NCBI GenBank assembly: GCA_963930775.1
Contig: OZ005691.1
Location: forward strand, 7,995,000 to 8,058,999
DNA: 64,000 nucleotides
Direction of reading: 5' to 3'
From: Cliona cf. orientalis
Taxonomy: Eukaryota > Porifera > Demospongiae > Clionaida > Clionaidae
In this document: positions 11,586 through 23,800 of the stretch, one piece after another
How the letters are laid out: each line of letters begins with the position of its first letter
How positions within the stretch are numbered: the stretch's first letter is position 1
The notes under the pieces: model-generated
Databases searched by the model: none
Told to the model about the DNA's origin: nothing
What the model saw: the letters and a program-made list of their open reading frames with translations, nothing else
Position numbers and translations under genes: made by a program

Positions 11586-14500
11586 ATGCTTTGTCTCCTG
11601 CTTCTATTAGCTGCCACTGGCCTCAACCAGCTGCAGGCAGCCGCTGTGAACCCATCGGGACACTACACAAAACAGGGAAAGTGTCAGGTATGTGTAAGCA
11701 AGATATTATAATTATTAATTACTTGTATAGCTACATTATATATTTACAGCTACTTTAGCGATGCATAATAATATTTTAGATACTGTAACAGTAATTAATT
11801 TTGTTTCTAATTTTATGTAGAGTGAAGAGATATGCCTCTATCACTACTCCGTTGAGCAGCAATATTTTGACGGTGATGCAAAGCAAAATGTTACTATATC
11901 AACAAACGTTGAAATCTCCTGCCACTCAAGTAATAATTAGCTCATGTGTGTTAATCAGAATGTTTGACAGGGAATAATATACCATTATGCAGTTGGAGAG
12001 TTCAGTGCAACCCCAGCCGCTCAGTACTGCATGGTTATCAGTAACACTCAACTTGAAGGAAGTGTCTTCAATGAATCAAGTGATGAGGATATGACGTAAA
12101 TAAAATGGCTTTCTGTCAAATTGTTATGATGTTAATGATCAATCCAAACAGGTATCAAGAGAGATCCATTAATCAGCTTCTATCTGGATGGTTTTGCTTT
12201 GTGCAAACGAGCGATGGTAAAATTGTGGCAGTTCATCATGCCAGTGATGAAAGCAGTGATGCTGTGGACTTCAAGAAATCAATTGCAGCTGCTTTTCAAG
12301 CAAACTTTAAAGGAACTGAACAAGAGGAGGAGGATGATCCACAATCTGACCACATTTCCCACTACAGGTAATTACATTATTGTTGTTAATGTAATGTTAA
12401 TAGGCGATGCAATCATGGTTTTGGGTAATATTATTATTGAAGGGTAGCTAGTATTAGCTAAGTGGTTTTTCCACCAATAATTATCAACTATCCAACAGAT
12501 ATGAACAGAACTCAGACAGTGTGAAAAAAATGCATCGTTCTGTTGACGGCAAGGATGTCATAGACTATTCTACTGGAGCAAAAAAGCGTGATATTCAGCT
12601 AAGGAAAGAAGAAGATATTGAATACAGAAATGGAGTTCTCCATCACTCATCTGGTGACACAATGTTTAAGGTTGAGGGCAAAAAAGGCATTGAGGATGCA
12701 CAGAGTGGTCAAGAGAAGGAGTTTTCAGATGCATTTTCTGCTCATGGCTCATATAGCTTGGATCTTCAGCAATGCTATACTCCATCAAAGAAAGATGGGG
12801 CCAGACGAAAGAGGAGCTTGGATGATGTAATGAATCGGAATAGGATGTCGGAAGAGAGACTCACAGCAAATTTCAACATCAGTAAGTATCATAAGCATTA
12901 GAGTACCAATAATTTTAGCGATAGTATTGTGATAATTATAATTATGTCATGTTATTATTGTGGCGTACAGCACTGAATGCATGGAGGAGGTTGCTGGCTA
13001 TCAGAGAAGCCATTCCTTCTGTTACTACTGCTTTGATGAGACTAAACAAAAATCCTGAGAACAGAAAATTGAGTAAGTTGACATAAATGAGCATCAGATA
13101 CATACCAATAATACTCAAATTTAATTTGATTCATTACACTATAATTATAGTATGGGACCTGGACACTCTACTTGAGCTAGAGTACAAATATGGAACTCCT
13201 AAACAATATAGACCAGCTATTGAGGACATCTTAAACTACCTTCGAAACGTAATAATAATATTACTACAATAATCGTCTAATGACTAGTTATAAAATTCAT
13301 ACACTATAGACATCATAATTATTATTCCAATCTCTCTGATTAATACAGATTCAATTTTCCACGGCTACTAATGATAGAAAAATGCGATATATTATCTACA
13401 GTCTTCTGAGTGGAGAGGGAAGCTTACAGTCTCAGATGGTAAGTATACATTGGCACACACCCATGGCCATGCAGTGGTTTAAGTTTTGAGTCTAGATACT
13501 GATGCTCCTATTAATTACTTAGACACTACTAAGTGTTCTTCAAGACACTGACAATTCTGAAGAGAAGAACGAAATCATCATACAGATCTCCACTGTCTCT
13601 AATGCTCACATGGAGTTCGTGAATTCATTGGAGCAGTACATCCAAAATTCTATGAGAGACTCGGAGGAAATAACCCAACTGCTGCTGGTGTTTGGTGCAT
13701 TAGCATCTAATACACAGCCAGAAGTTGAATACGAAATCGCTACTTTCCTGCTTGGACTACATGAGACACTGATTACAAGCACAAATGATACATCTGCACT
13801 AACCTCTCTTCTTCTGTCGATGGGCAATACTGGATCTAGTCATGTCATTCATATCGTTCTCTCTTACATTGACTCACCTACCTCGGCCCTGCAGACAGCC
13901 GCCATCCGTGCACTAGTGAAGTTCACACATCTAGAGCAAGTCATGGACAGTCTGGCAGAATTACTTGATGAAGAGCTTCCTGAGGAAACAGTTGTCCTGA
14001 TAACACACACAGTAATGAAAGGACACAGGTACTCCACTGATCGAGATATCGACGTTGCACCAGAAGATGTGTATCCCCTCATTCGTAGCCTAATTTCAGC
14101 TGTTATACGATTCAACAACACTGATCTTTCTCGAATTGTAGCAGCATATATCAATGAGGTTGGTGGAGAACAAAGTTCATTTTTAATAAACAAACTACTA
14201 GTCAGATTCAAAAGGGGCACTTCAAACTGGGATTCTTCATCATCTAGTGAATACAACCTAGTGGCATCTCTCTCAAGTAGACAGCAAGATGTCAACACTC
14301 ATCCAACACACAGAGCTTACTTGTGGGGAAAAACACTAGGTATCAGGAAAGCAAATCTGAAAGCAGCTGCAGGTGTTTTCTTTGGCCGAAGCGATGATTG
14401 TGATAATATAAAAGGATACGCCAAAGCCTACGCAGAAGCCAATTTGCTGTCAAGGAAGAGAACCCTGGTAGATATTGACATTCTTCTACAAAAGAGACCA

Positions 14501-15277
14501 TACTCTATAAATGGACGACTTTATGCTCAAATTGGAGGAAACACACTACTTAACCGGAATCTCAATATCGATGGTTCCAATCAATGCCGTTCGTACAGTA
14601 CTCCTCTGACAAGAAATCGTTATCGTCTGTTCCAGTTCACTTACTCCATATTTGTGTATGTTGGAACAGTCAGTGTTGACATTCGTGTTGACTTAGGTGT
14701 TACTGTGAGCATCGATGCCCAACTCTGCTCTAGTTCCTCAGTCTACAATCTTGCTAGTGGAAGTGCAGGACTTGTACCGCAGATTAGTCTCTATGCTGAG
14801 GGTTCTGCCCGCGTATCATTATTGGTAAGACTAATACTATTTGCTACTAAACAAGCACTAAGTTTAGCTATCTCATGCAGGCTACTGTCCGTGCTGGAGT
14901 CACAGCTGAAGTGTCAATTACATATCAACTGGAGCCACGAGCCACTGCCAGAGTGTGTGCTGTCAACTGTCAAGCATCTTCTCAGATTTGCGCAAAAGTG
15001 TATGATTCTTGGCCGAGTAATTCCATTGAACTTTATGCTTGGTATCAGACTCGAAGGGTCAGAATGTGTGGTGGATGGGTACGTACCATAGCTACACTAT
15101 TTAACTCTATTTAACTATTATTATTAATAACAGATTAGGTATCCTTGTGGATTTAGCTGGGGGAGTCGACGTCGCTGGAGTGCACTAGATTATAGTTGGT
15201 CTCTTGGCAGTGGAAGCCGCAGAACTGTGTACTCGCGCTGCAACCCCAGCTACAGCGCCACTTGTAGTGCTCCCTGA
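11586..15277 (+). CDS. Secreted vitellogenin/LPD_N-domain lipid-transfer-like protein, copy A (11 exons)
   Basis: Exon model from conserved GT-AG sites: 11586-11687, 11821-11929, 11993-12095, 12152-12367, 12499-12881, 12971-13072, 13151-13248, 13349-13438, 13523-14824, 14881-15078, 15134-15277. This gives 2847 nt, or 948 residues. A leucine-rich signal peptide (LCLLLLLAATG) opens the protein. Residues about 38-600 look like the N-terminal lipid-transfer domain of vitellogenin, apoB and MTP: a beta-barrel region with paired cysteines, then helical repeats (LLLVFGALASN, ALQTAAIRALVKF, AELLDEELPEE). An RRKR at 279-282 is a likely furin site, as in many vitellogenins. The C-terminal 110 residues (exons 10-11) are rich in Cys, Trp, Tyr and Arg, and I do not recognise them. 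At 948 residues it is much shorter than vitellogenin or apoB and nearer MTP in size, but the furin site argues for a secreted protein. A lipid carrier role is inferred from the domain. Copy B lies 9.3 kb downstream in the same orientation. Confidence 0.8.
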
Positions 15278-15849
15278 AAGCAAGCAGACAGCAAGACTGT
15301 GAAGAATACATAAAAAAAACATTGTACCCAAATGTTACTCTCCTTATAACTTTGTCTATTAATTAACTATATGATTAGCTAGCTCAATAATGTTTTTGCG
15401 TAGTTATTGTGTTTAGGAAATTATGGCATTAAGATTGCACTGATATATTATTGTATTAGTGTTACTAATTTTTGCTGGTCTCATCCCTAATCCCATTCAT
15501 AGCAATGATTTACTATGACATTGTGTGCATATTGTATTAAAGAGTTGTCGATTATGCAGGACAAACTTGCAATTATATTATTATGTGCGTATAATAATAT
15601 AATAGCTACGTACTTTGACTACTATAAACAGTCTCTTGGTGAGAATTAATAATGATTGTTACTTATGAGGGTGCCAGCTAGGATGTTCGGAAAGACAATC
15701 ATTGACAAGTGACAGCCAGTGCAGCTAGGCTACCTGCATGTAATGTAGCTGCACATGCATAAAACAAAAGCAAGGTAAAACCATAAATAATAATCAGGAA
15801 AAAAATAAGCCTACAAATGAGCCTTCACTGCCGGATTTATGTAATTCAA
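15278..15849. other. 3' flank of gene A
   Basis: AT-rich sequence matching the 3' flank of copy B (24616-25150) in several words (for example GAGGGTGCCAG and CTGCACATGCATA), so the duplication includes downstream sequence. An ATTAAAG near 15537 is a possible polyadenylation signal. No gene seen. Confidence 0.5.
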
Positions 15850-15985
15850 AGACTGAATCTCTTGTTAGAACAGGCAAGAGAGAAGTGAAGTTAGTGGATG
15901 GAGAAAAAATCTCAGGATCCAGCCGGGATTTGAACCCAGGACCTTCTGATATCTCTCTTGCCTGTTCTAACAACACTAGCCTTTA
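15850..15985 (-). repeat. tRNA-derived SINE-like fragment, inverted copy
   Basis: The reverse complement carries the 3' half of the tRNA-like unit found at 16204-16278, including GGTTCAAATCCCGGCTGGAT and the following TTTTTTCTCCATCCAC tail. It lacks the A-box half, and GTTAGAACAGGCAAGAGA occurs at both edges in inverted orientation, which makes the fragment palindromic. Confidence 0.65.
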
Positions 15986-16203
15986 CCGGGCTTAATGGTA
16001 ATTAGTCTCAATTATCAACCTCGCCACCAGTCAGGCCTTGATTGAAAAGGACCCCTAGGAGGGCTTCGGCCACGACCGTGAACCTAGGCTGCTTGCAGCA
16101 TCTCGCAGTTTGGGTCCCACCATCTCCAATTGAGAAGTGAAGTTGCCGGATTTGAACCAGCCCCTTGGGATATTACCATCAATCCTACACTCCGCTGCCA
16201 TCA

Positions 16204-16345
16204 GGGCCCAGTAGCTCAGTTGGGAAGAGTGTCTGACTAGATATCAGAAGGTCCTGGGTTCAAATCCCGGCTGGATCCTGAGATTTTTTCTCCATCCACT
16301 AACTTCACTTCTCTCTTGCCTGTTCTAACAACACTAGCCTTTACC
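16204..16345 (+). repeat. tRNA-derived SINE-like element
   Basis: 16205-16278 folds as a tRNA: acceptor GGCCCAG pairs with CTGGATC with one mismatch, D-arm GCTC/GAGT, anticodon stem TCTGA/TCAGA, T-arm CTGGG-TTCAAAT-CCCGG. TAGCTCAGTTGG and GGTTCAAATCC are good internal pol III A and B boxes, and a T6 run follows at about 16284. The loop reads AGA, but the short variable loop is wrong for tRNA-Ser, and the acceptor mismatch plus the second inverted copy nearby make a SINE or tRNA pseudogene more likely than a working tRNA. The tail (CTAACTTCACTTCTCTCTTG...) is shared with the inverted copy. Confidence 0.65.
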
Positions 16346-18518
16346 GGAATTAGTCTCAATTATCACTGAATCTCTTACTACAATTTGGAAGAAGTCTGGA
16401 TCCTTATCATTGTGTGAGAGGTCCAAATTTCTCATTAGCAGCCTGGTACTTCACGGCTAACCTCTGAAAAAATCCTCATCTTTGTGATTTGTGAAAGGTC
16501 TTAATATAATAGCTATTGACAAGAGTATAATTATTATATTCTTGCTATTGGCTAATATAATCATGCTACTGATTGTAAGTCCCAGGTGACGTGCATCAAA
16601 ATTGTTGTTTGTTGGCCATTGCCTAGCAATTGAGGTTTTATAGACAAATTGCCGGTTATCAGAGGGGTGCACATAGGTCATCATAGGGTATAGGCCAATG
16701 ATGTGAGGGGGCTTGCTGTTGCCACAGGGGAGGCGGAACAGGGGGGAGCAAGGGAGACAACCGCCCACCCCCCCCCTCCCCCCCCCCCCAAAATGGAAGG
16801 CTACCATTGTAATGTTATGACATTGTATGTTTTATGAGCATACTTAGTCTAATATCAAGCTTGTGGGTGTCCATTTGACTGACTTTGCCCCCCCCCCAAA
16901 CTAAACTACCCTCAGCCGCCTCTGTGTTGAGTTTGTGCATGTGTTATGTAGCTGCACTACTAGCCATAGGTGGAGGACCAGAAATGTCAGGAGTTGGGGG
17001 GGGGGGGGGGGAGGTGGGGATCACTAGGTAGCATGTGTTTGAATAATAATGTGACCAGGGTTTTTTTTCAAAATACCAGAATCAAAAACAATGACATCGA
17101 CAGTCATAGTATTGATAACATATATTTGTATGGCTTCAGTGGCTCTGGAAGGGAGGGGGGACATGTGCCTCTGGTGCCCCCTGCTTCCGCCACCTATGCT
17201 AGTAGTATTGCATGTCCACTAGAGTATATTTCAATCGTTCTTAATGTTGTGTATCACTATGTGTCTTTGAGCTGGTTATGGGAAGCCAAAGATACCTACC
17301 CACAACACTTGGGAGCTACTACTGCTCTTTTATGTATATACTAGCTACAAACCACTATTGCAGCTGTCCAGAGCAGCATTTTTTGCAAAAACAGCCACTC
17401 ACAAAACAGGGCTTGCCCAGTTTTCAAGCATAGCTAGTATAAGCAGAAACACTGCATTACCAGTTTCCTGAACTGCTGAGAAAAGTGACCAATTAGTGTG
17501 CTAATAAGTTATAGCATTCACACAGTAGCTGGTGGTCACACCACTTGGCACTTCATGCTTGTGGTGGTTTTGTTATCCTAGGCCGGATGTTTATTATAAT
17601 ATATTATATATGAGAGGGAACAAACAGTAATCACTCTTGGATGTGGCTGCTTTATTCTAGACCATTAGATGGGATAGCTCTGGATCAGTTTCCCACAGTA
17701 ATTATACACTGATATAATAATTATTATACATTATGCATATGCAAGTGTGCAATGTACCTAGCTTGATGTGGGTTAGCTAGTGTTTTCCCAGACCCAGCTC
17801 CATGTCCACTGGAAGGAACTAAGCTAGGTGTTTGTGTGTGCATGCATGTACATAACTTGCATGCTATCATAAGGATGTTTGTAGCTACAGGCATGAGAAT
17901 GAGGAAACCATCTTATATAATCATGTGGCTGCTTTGTTGCATGATGTTACACAATACAATACTCAGTGTGCACTGCAGATTAATTATAATACACTAAGGG
18001 GCACTATGATTGTTTACAGTCAGTCACTAGGAATTGGTAAAAATTAATAATATGCTAATCTTTTTGCCTATAATACTATTCCCAAAAAATTCCTAATAGT
18101 GCTCAAAAAGTGTATATAGTTCCCAAAACATTGCCCATTATGCTCAAGTTGAACCAATTAAAAATTAACAGAAATCGATATGAGACATAATGAGACTCAG
18201 TTACACTATCGTCAAGTGCGGCCATTGAATTTTACCATAATTATTGTGCATGGCATTGTGGTCGGATTCAACAGTTTCAAAAGCTGATTGATCAACCCTT
18301 TAACAGTCCATTATGTGGTCCAGGTGTCATAATAAACAATAATCCATGTTAAATAGCTAGCTACTTGCGATAGTGTGCCCTAAAATTCTCAAATTATGCC
18401 AGTTGATGCCTTACTTGATGTTAGCATAAACTAATGCTCACCTATTATAATTATGCTGGCATAATTTACCTACCCCTATCAGTCACCCATAATAATAATA
18501 GTATTACTGTGGGTATGG
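16346..18518. other. Intergenic with G/C homopolymer tracts
   Basis: Contains C-rich (about 16760-16790, 16888-16900) and G-rich (about 16997-17012) runs in AT-rich sequence. Frames crossing them are low-complexity translations with no homology I recognise. No gene supported. Confidence 0.45.
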
Positions 18519-18949
18519 TTGTCCAAAGTCCTTGTGGAAAAATTAACGTCATTATGACGTCAGGGGGGGAGGGGGTCTTGGTCCATGACGTTTTACAACT
18601 GCATTATCAGTAGATTTTACCTTGAGTTGTGATTATGCATTCTTGTGGTTGAATAAGTCTAGACACACCTCCAGCAGTGTCAAAATTTGCATTTTTGTGA
18701 CAGCTGTATCAAGCACTACATAGCTAAAAGTGTACAGGCAAGCAAGAAACTGTTAAAGCAGCACAGGTATGCAATGAATCCATGAAGACATAGCTAGTAC
18801 TGTAGAATACAAGTGAATATCGAATGTGTAGGCTAAATGGAGCAGAATCAGACTTTATGTATTGAATCTATGCTGAAATGCTGTGACGTTAAGAGAGGGG
18901 GGAAGGGGGGTAATAATGACGTTAATTTTTCCACAAGGACTTTGGACAA
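18519..18949. mobile_element. 431-bp TIR element
   Basis: Begins TTGTCCAAAGTCCTTGTGG and continues AAAAATTAACGTCATTATGACG; it ends with the inverted copy closing CCACAAGGACTTTGGACAA. TIRs are about 33-40 bp. The interior has G-rich runs next to both TIRs and no coding frame. No convincing target duplication. Confidence 0.75.
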
Positions 18950-19801
18950 GCTTAAGGCCCCTAAGGCAGAGGTACCTAATAATAATTATAGACTACATTT
19001 ACACTCCAGCTCATGATCGCTCACCCCATTTTCCCTCACACATGTACACCTATCACCTCACTCTTGCAAAGGAACACTTTAATTGTTTTAAACACACCAA
19101 ATCATGTTCTGGATCCCCTCCTTTTAACTTCAGGATCTAGAACTTAGGCTTCTCACACCCAACAAGCACCTTGTTATCAATATCCAAGCGCAATATCCAA
19201 CTGTGCCTTAGGGCTTGTTTAGGGAACTATCATGTAGTGAGTGTATTATTAAATTTCATTTTATAGCTAATGTGCACTATGTGTGTGGACAGCACTTGTG
19301 GTTGTGTTAGTCAGGCCAGATGCTTTACCACATAGGGGAGGCTGCAAGATCATCATGCTATGGTAACCATAAGTAGCTGTTTACTCATCCAATTCAGGCC
19401 AAGGCCAATAATTATTATTCATGCAGATGTGTGTATAATAAGGTGTACTGATTATGTGATGAGTAAACAGCAATTATTGTATTATGTAATAGAGCAGCCA
19501 CATCCATGAGTACTATTTCCTCCTGGTGACCTACTAGGCTCTCATCTCATTAATTGGCCCTTGTTTGCTACCTTGATAGCTAATGAGTTTGACATTTGAT
19601 CTTCCAATGTACAATAAAAATTCAAGAAGTATAGGAGCAATTGCTGAACTGGCTACTGAAAATTTTCATACATTGCTTGATTTGTGTATATTCTTTTGTC
19701 TAGATTGTATTTAATTAAAGCTAAGTCCTGACTAACAATGGAAAATATTCATTACCTGTGACCACACACACAAGGCAGGGATAGTAGTGACCCTTGACTT
19801 A
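18950..19801. other. Intergenic, nothing recognised
   Basis: AT-rich sequence without a supported gene, TIR pair or RNA. Confidence 0.4.
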
Positions 19802-19935
19802 GTGTCCCGGCAAGCGTCCACTCCCGGGTAAGTGCCCATGTACCCTATTTCAAGGGGTAAATGTAGCAGCTTCTATACAAATGAATGGAACTTTGATTCC
19901 GGGTAAGTAGCTACCCATGCGGGCCAAGTTGCAAG
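19802..19935. mobile_element. MITE of the GTGTCCCAGGTAAGTGC family, copy 2 (truncated)
   Basis: Starts GTGTCCCGGCAAGCGTCCAC and follows the same internal order as the copies at 10919 and 38993 (CCCGGGTAAGTGCCCATG, TTTCAAGGGGTAAATGTAGC, CTATACAAATG). The right TIR is missing. Confidence 0.7.
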
Positions 19936-20784
19936 TTGCAAAACAAGAGAAGGTCACATAATACCTGTTGTACTAATACCCATGACTGGGATTCAAGCGG
20001 TCAGCTGTAAAATTGGAGATGATCAAGCAATAAAGATGTCCATTTGCGGTGCTCAAATCAAGGATCTTATTCTTTGCACCCCGCCCACCCCCAGTTGGTA
20101 TTCAAGGGTCAAGGCTCTTTTAGTAGTGTAATCAAGCAATCAAAGTACAAAAATGGCCCCGATCAAATTTTGATCCCGGTCGCGGGTGTCAATACAGATA
20201 TCACCACCCCTTGCATGTACTGTCATTCAAACAAACAAATAATTGTGAGAGGGTGTGTATGTCACTAGCTACTATTAGGCCACTGTAACTTAATTCATAT
20301 TGTTTCCCATCACCACCACATGCTTAGTATTTATAGATGCCTCAAAATTCACATTACTGGAGCAACCAAGCTGGTCATACCTTGTAAACACAGGAAGTGG
20401 GAATTAGGTTTAGTCGTTCCATAATGCTATTCATACATGACTGCCTGTCCCATGCTCTCTAGACATAGCTAGGAGAGGACAAGAAACAATATTTAATTAT
20501 GGTGGCACTCATGCATTGCTCTATCAGTGCATCCAATAATATTATAATTCAATTATAATTGTTTACTAAAAAGTGTCAATGGAGTTGACTAGGCTCACTG
20601 AACTGAATTTCAAAACATTAATGGTGTCAACCATGGCCACATGCATGTTATTGACCATGTTGTTGTTGCTGATTGGGTACAGCTGCATTCTGTAGTGGTG
20701 TAGATAAGATTTTGGTATAGTGGGGGAGCTTGGGCAATAAATACAGGGTTTGGGTTTGGTTTGGGTCAGTGGTAAAGGGGAGGG
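19936..20784. other. 5' flank of gene copy B
   Basis: Promoter side of the duplicated lipid-transfer-like gene. A shortened version of the dispersed repeat lies at about 20577-20640. No gene seen. Confidence 0.4.
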
Positions 20785-20792
20785 TATAAATA
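20785..20792 (+). promoter_or_regulatory. TATA box of lipid-transfer-like gene B
   Basis: TATAAATA in the context AGGGTATAAATA, 84 bases before the start codon of copy B, equivalent to the element at 11483 in copy A. Confidence 0.55.
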
Positions 20793-20875
20793 GAAAGGAG
20801 TTGAGGGAATCTAACTGCTGCTGAACTGAAGCTATCATCAAGCTATCATCAAGTTAAAAAAGAAACTGATTCTAT

Positions 20876-23800
20876 ATGCATTGTCTCCTGCTTCTATTAG
20901 CTGCCACTGGTCTGAACCGGTCAGGCAGCAGCCGTGAACCCATCAGGACACTACACGAAGAAGGAAAGTGTCAGGTATTAAGCTATTGCTTGCTACATAA
21001 TAATTTATTATACACTATAAAAATAATAATTATGCCTGGCATAACTTCGCGGCACACACTTAATCTAGTTTTTCATCTCATTTTCTTGCAGAGTGAAGAA
21101 TTATGCTTCTATCATTATGCTGTTGAGCAACAATATTTTGACGGTGATGCAAAGCAAAATGTTACTGTATTGGCCGACATTGAAATCTCTTGCCACTCAA
21201 GTGATCATTCACTGCATGCAGTTGTTATACCTGCTTAATAACCAGAATGTTTAATTTAGAGGAATACTATTCTGTCATGCAGTTGGAGAGTTCAGTGCAA
21301 CCCCAGCCACTCAGTACTGCATGGTTATCAGTAACACTCAACTTGAAGGAAGTGTCTTCAATGAATCAAGTGATGAGGATATGACGTAAATAAAATGGCT
21401 TTCTGCCAGATTGTTATGATAATATTAATGATCAATCCAAATAGGTACCAAGAGGAATCCATTAATCAGCTATTATCTGGATGGTTTTGCTTTGTGCAAA
21501 CGAATGATGGCAAAATTGTGGCAGTTCATCATGCCAGTGATGAAAGCAGTGATGCTGTGGACTTCAAGAAATCAATTGCAGCTGCTTTTCAGGCAAACTT
21601 TAAAGGAACTGAACAAGAGGAGGAGGATGATCCACAATCTGACCACATTTCCCACTACAGGTAATTACATCATTATTGTTATTGTAATGTTAGTAGGCGA
21701 TGCAATCATGGCTTTGGGTAATAATATTATTATTGAAGGGTAGCTAGTATTAGCTAAGTGATTTTTCCACCAATAATTATCAACTATCCGACAGATATGA
21801 ACAGAACTCAGACAGTGTGAAGAAAATGCATCGTTCTGTTGACGGCAAGGATGTCATACACTATTCGACTGGAGCAAAAAAGTGTGATATTCAGCTAAGG
21901 GAAGAAGAAGATATTGAATACAGAAATGGAGTTCTCCGTCACTCATCCGGTGACACAATGTTTAAGGTTGAGGGCAAAAAAGACGTTGAAGATGCACAGA
22001 GTGGTCAAGAGAAGGAATTTTCACATGCATTTTCTGCTCATGGCTCATATAGCTTGGACCTTCAGCAATGTTATACTCCATCAAAAAAAGACGGGGCCAG
22101 ACGAAAGAGGAGCTTGGATGATGTAATGAATCGGAATAGGATGTTGGAAGAGAGACTCACAGCTGATTTCAATATCAGTAAGTATCATAACTGCCATGTG
22201 CCAAACCTATATTAATATTATGGAGTATCCGTGCCATCCCTACTTATTGAGTCTGCCGACTCTATAACAATAATTAATATAATAGCTCTAGTATTGTGAT
22301 GTGTCATGTTCATTAATGTGATAGCACTGAATGCATGGAGGAGGTTGCTGGCTATCAGAGAAGCCATTCCTTCTGTTACTACTGCTTTGATAAGATTAAA
22401 TAAAAATCCTGAAAACCGAAAGTTGAGTAAGTTCTAAATCACAGAAAATGAACACCACATAGCTATAATATTATACATACCAACAATACTAATTTTGATT
22501 CATTACACCATAGTATGGGACCTGGACATTCTACTTGAGCTAGAGTACAAATATGGAACTCCTAAACAATATAGACCAGCTATTGATGATGTCTTGAACT
22601 ACCTTCAAAATGTAATACCGATATCACTATAATCATTAATTTTGACCATAATACTGATCAATACAGATTCGATATTCCAAGGCAACTACCAATAGAAGAA
22701 TGCGATATCTTATATACAGTTTTCTGAGTGGAGAGGGAAGCTTGCAGTCTCAGTTGGTGAGCATAAGTTGGGACATAATTGTGGTTTAATCACATAATAA
22801 TGGTGTCAAGATACTGTTGCTCCTATTAATTACTTACTTAATAGGCACTACTAAGTGTTCTTCAAGACACTGACAATTCTGAAGAGAAGAATGAAATCAT
22901 CATACAGATCTCCACTGTCTCTAATGCTCACATGGAGTTCGTGAATTCATTGGAGCAGTACATCCAAAATGCTATGAGAGACTCAGAGGAAGTAACCCAA
23001 CTGCTGCTGGCGTTTGGTGCATTAGCATCTAATACACAGCCAGAAGTTGAATACGAAATCGCTACTTTCCTGCTTGGACTGTATATGAGACACTGATTAT
23101 AAGTACAAAATTTAATGATACATCTACACTAACCTCTCTTCTTCTGTCGATGGGCAACACTGGATCTAGTCATGTCATTTACGTCATTCTGTCTTACATT
23201 GACTCGTCTACCTCAGATTTGCAGACAGCCGCCATCCGTGCACTAGTGAAATTCACACATCTACAGCAAGTCATGGACAGTCTGGCAGAATTACTTGATA
23301 AAGAGCTTCCTGAGGAAATAGTTGTCCTGATAACACACACTGTAGTGAAAGGACACAGGTACTCCACTGATCAAGATATTGACATTGCACCAGAAGATGT
23401 GTATCCCCTCATTCGTAATCTAATTTCTGCGGTTATGCGATCAACAACACTGATCTTTCCCAAATTGTAGCAGTGTATATCAATGAGGTTGGTGGAGAAC
23501 AAAGTTTATTATTAAAAAAGGAACTACTAGTCAGATTCAAAAGAAGCACTGCAGACTGGGATTCTTCATCATCTAGTGAATACAACCTAGTGGCATCTCT
23601 CTCAAGTAGACAGCAAGATGTGAATACTCATCCAATACACAGAGCTTACTTGTGGAGAAAAAAACTAGGTATCAGTAAAGCAAATCTGAAAGCAGCTGCA
23701 GGTGTTTTCTTTGGCCGAAGCAATGATTGTGAAAATATAAAAGGATACGCCAAAGCCTACGCAGAAGCCAATTTGCTCTCAAGGAAGAGAACCCTGATCA

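Noticed and set aside
16204-16278. Functional tRNA gene
   Set aside because: The anticodon reads AGA but the variable loop is short, the acceptor stem has a mismatch, and a half copy with the same tail lies in inverted orientation nearby. A SINE or tRNA pseudogene fits better.
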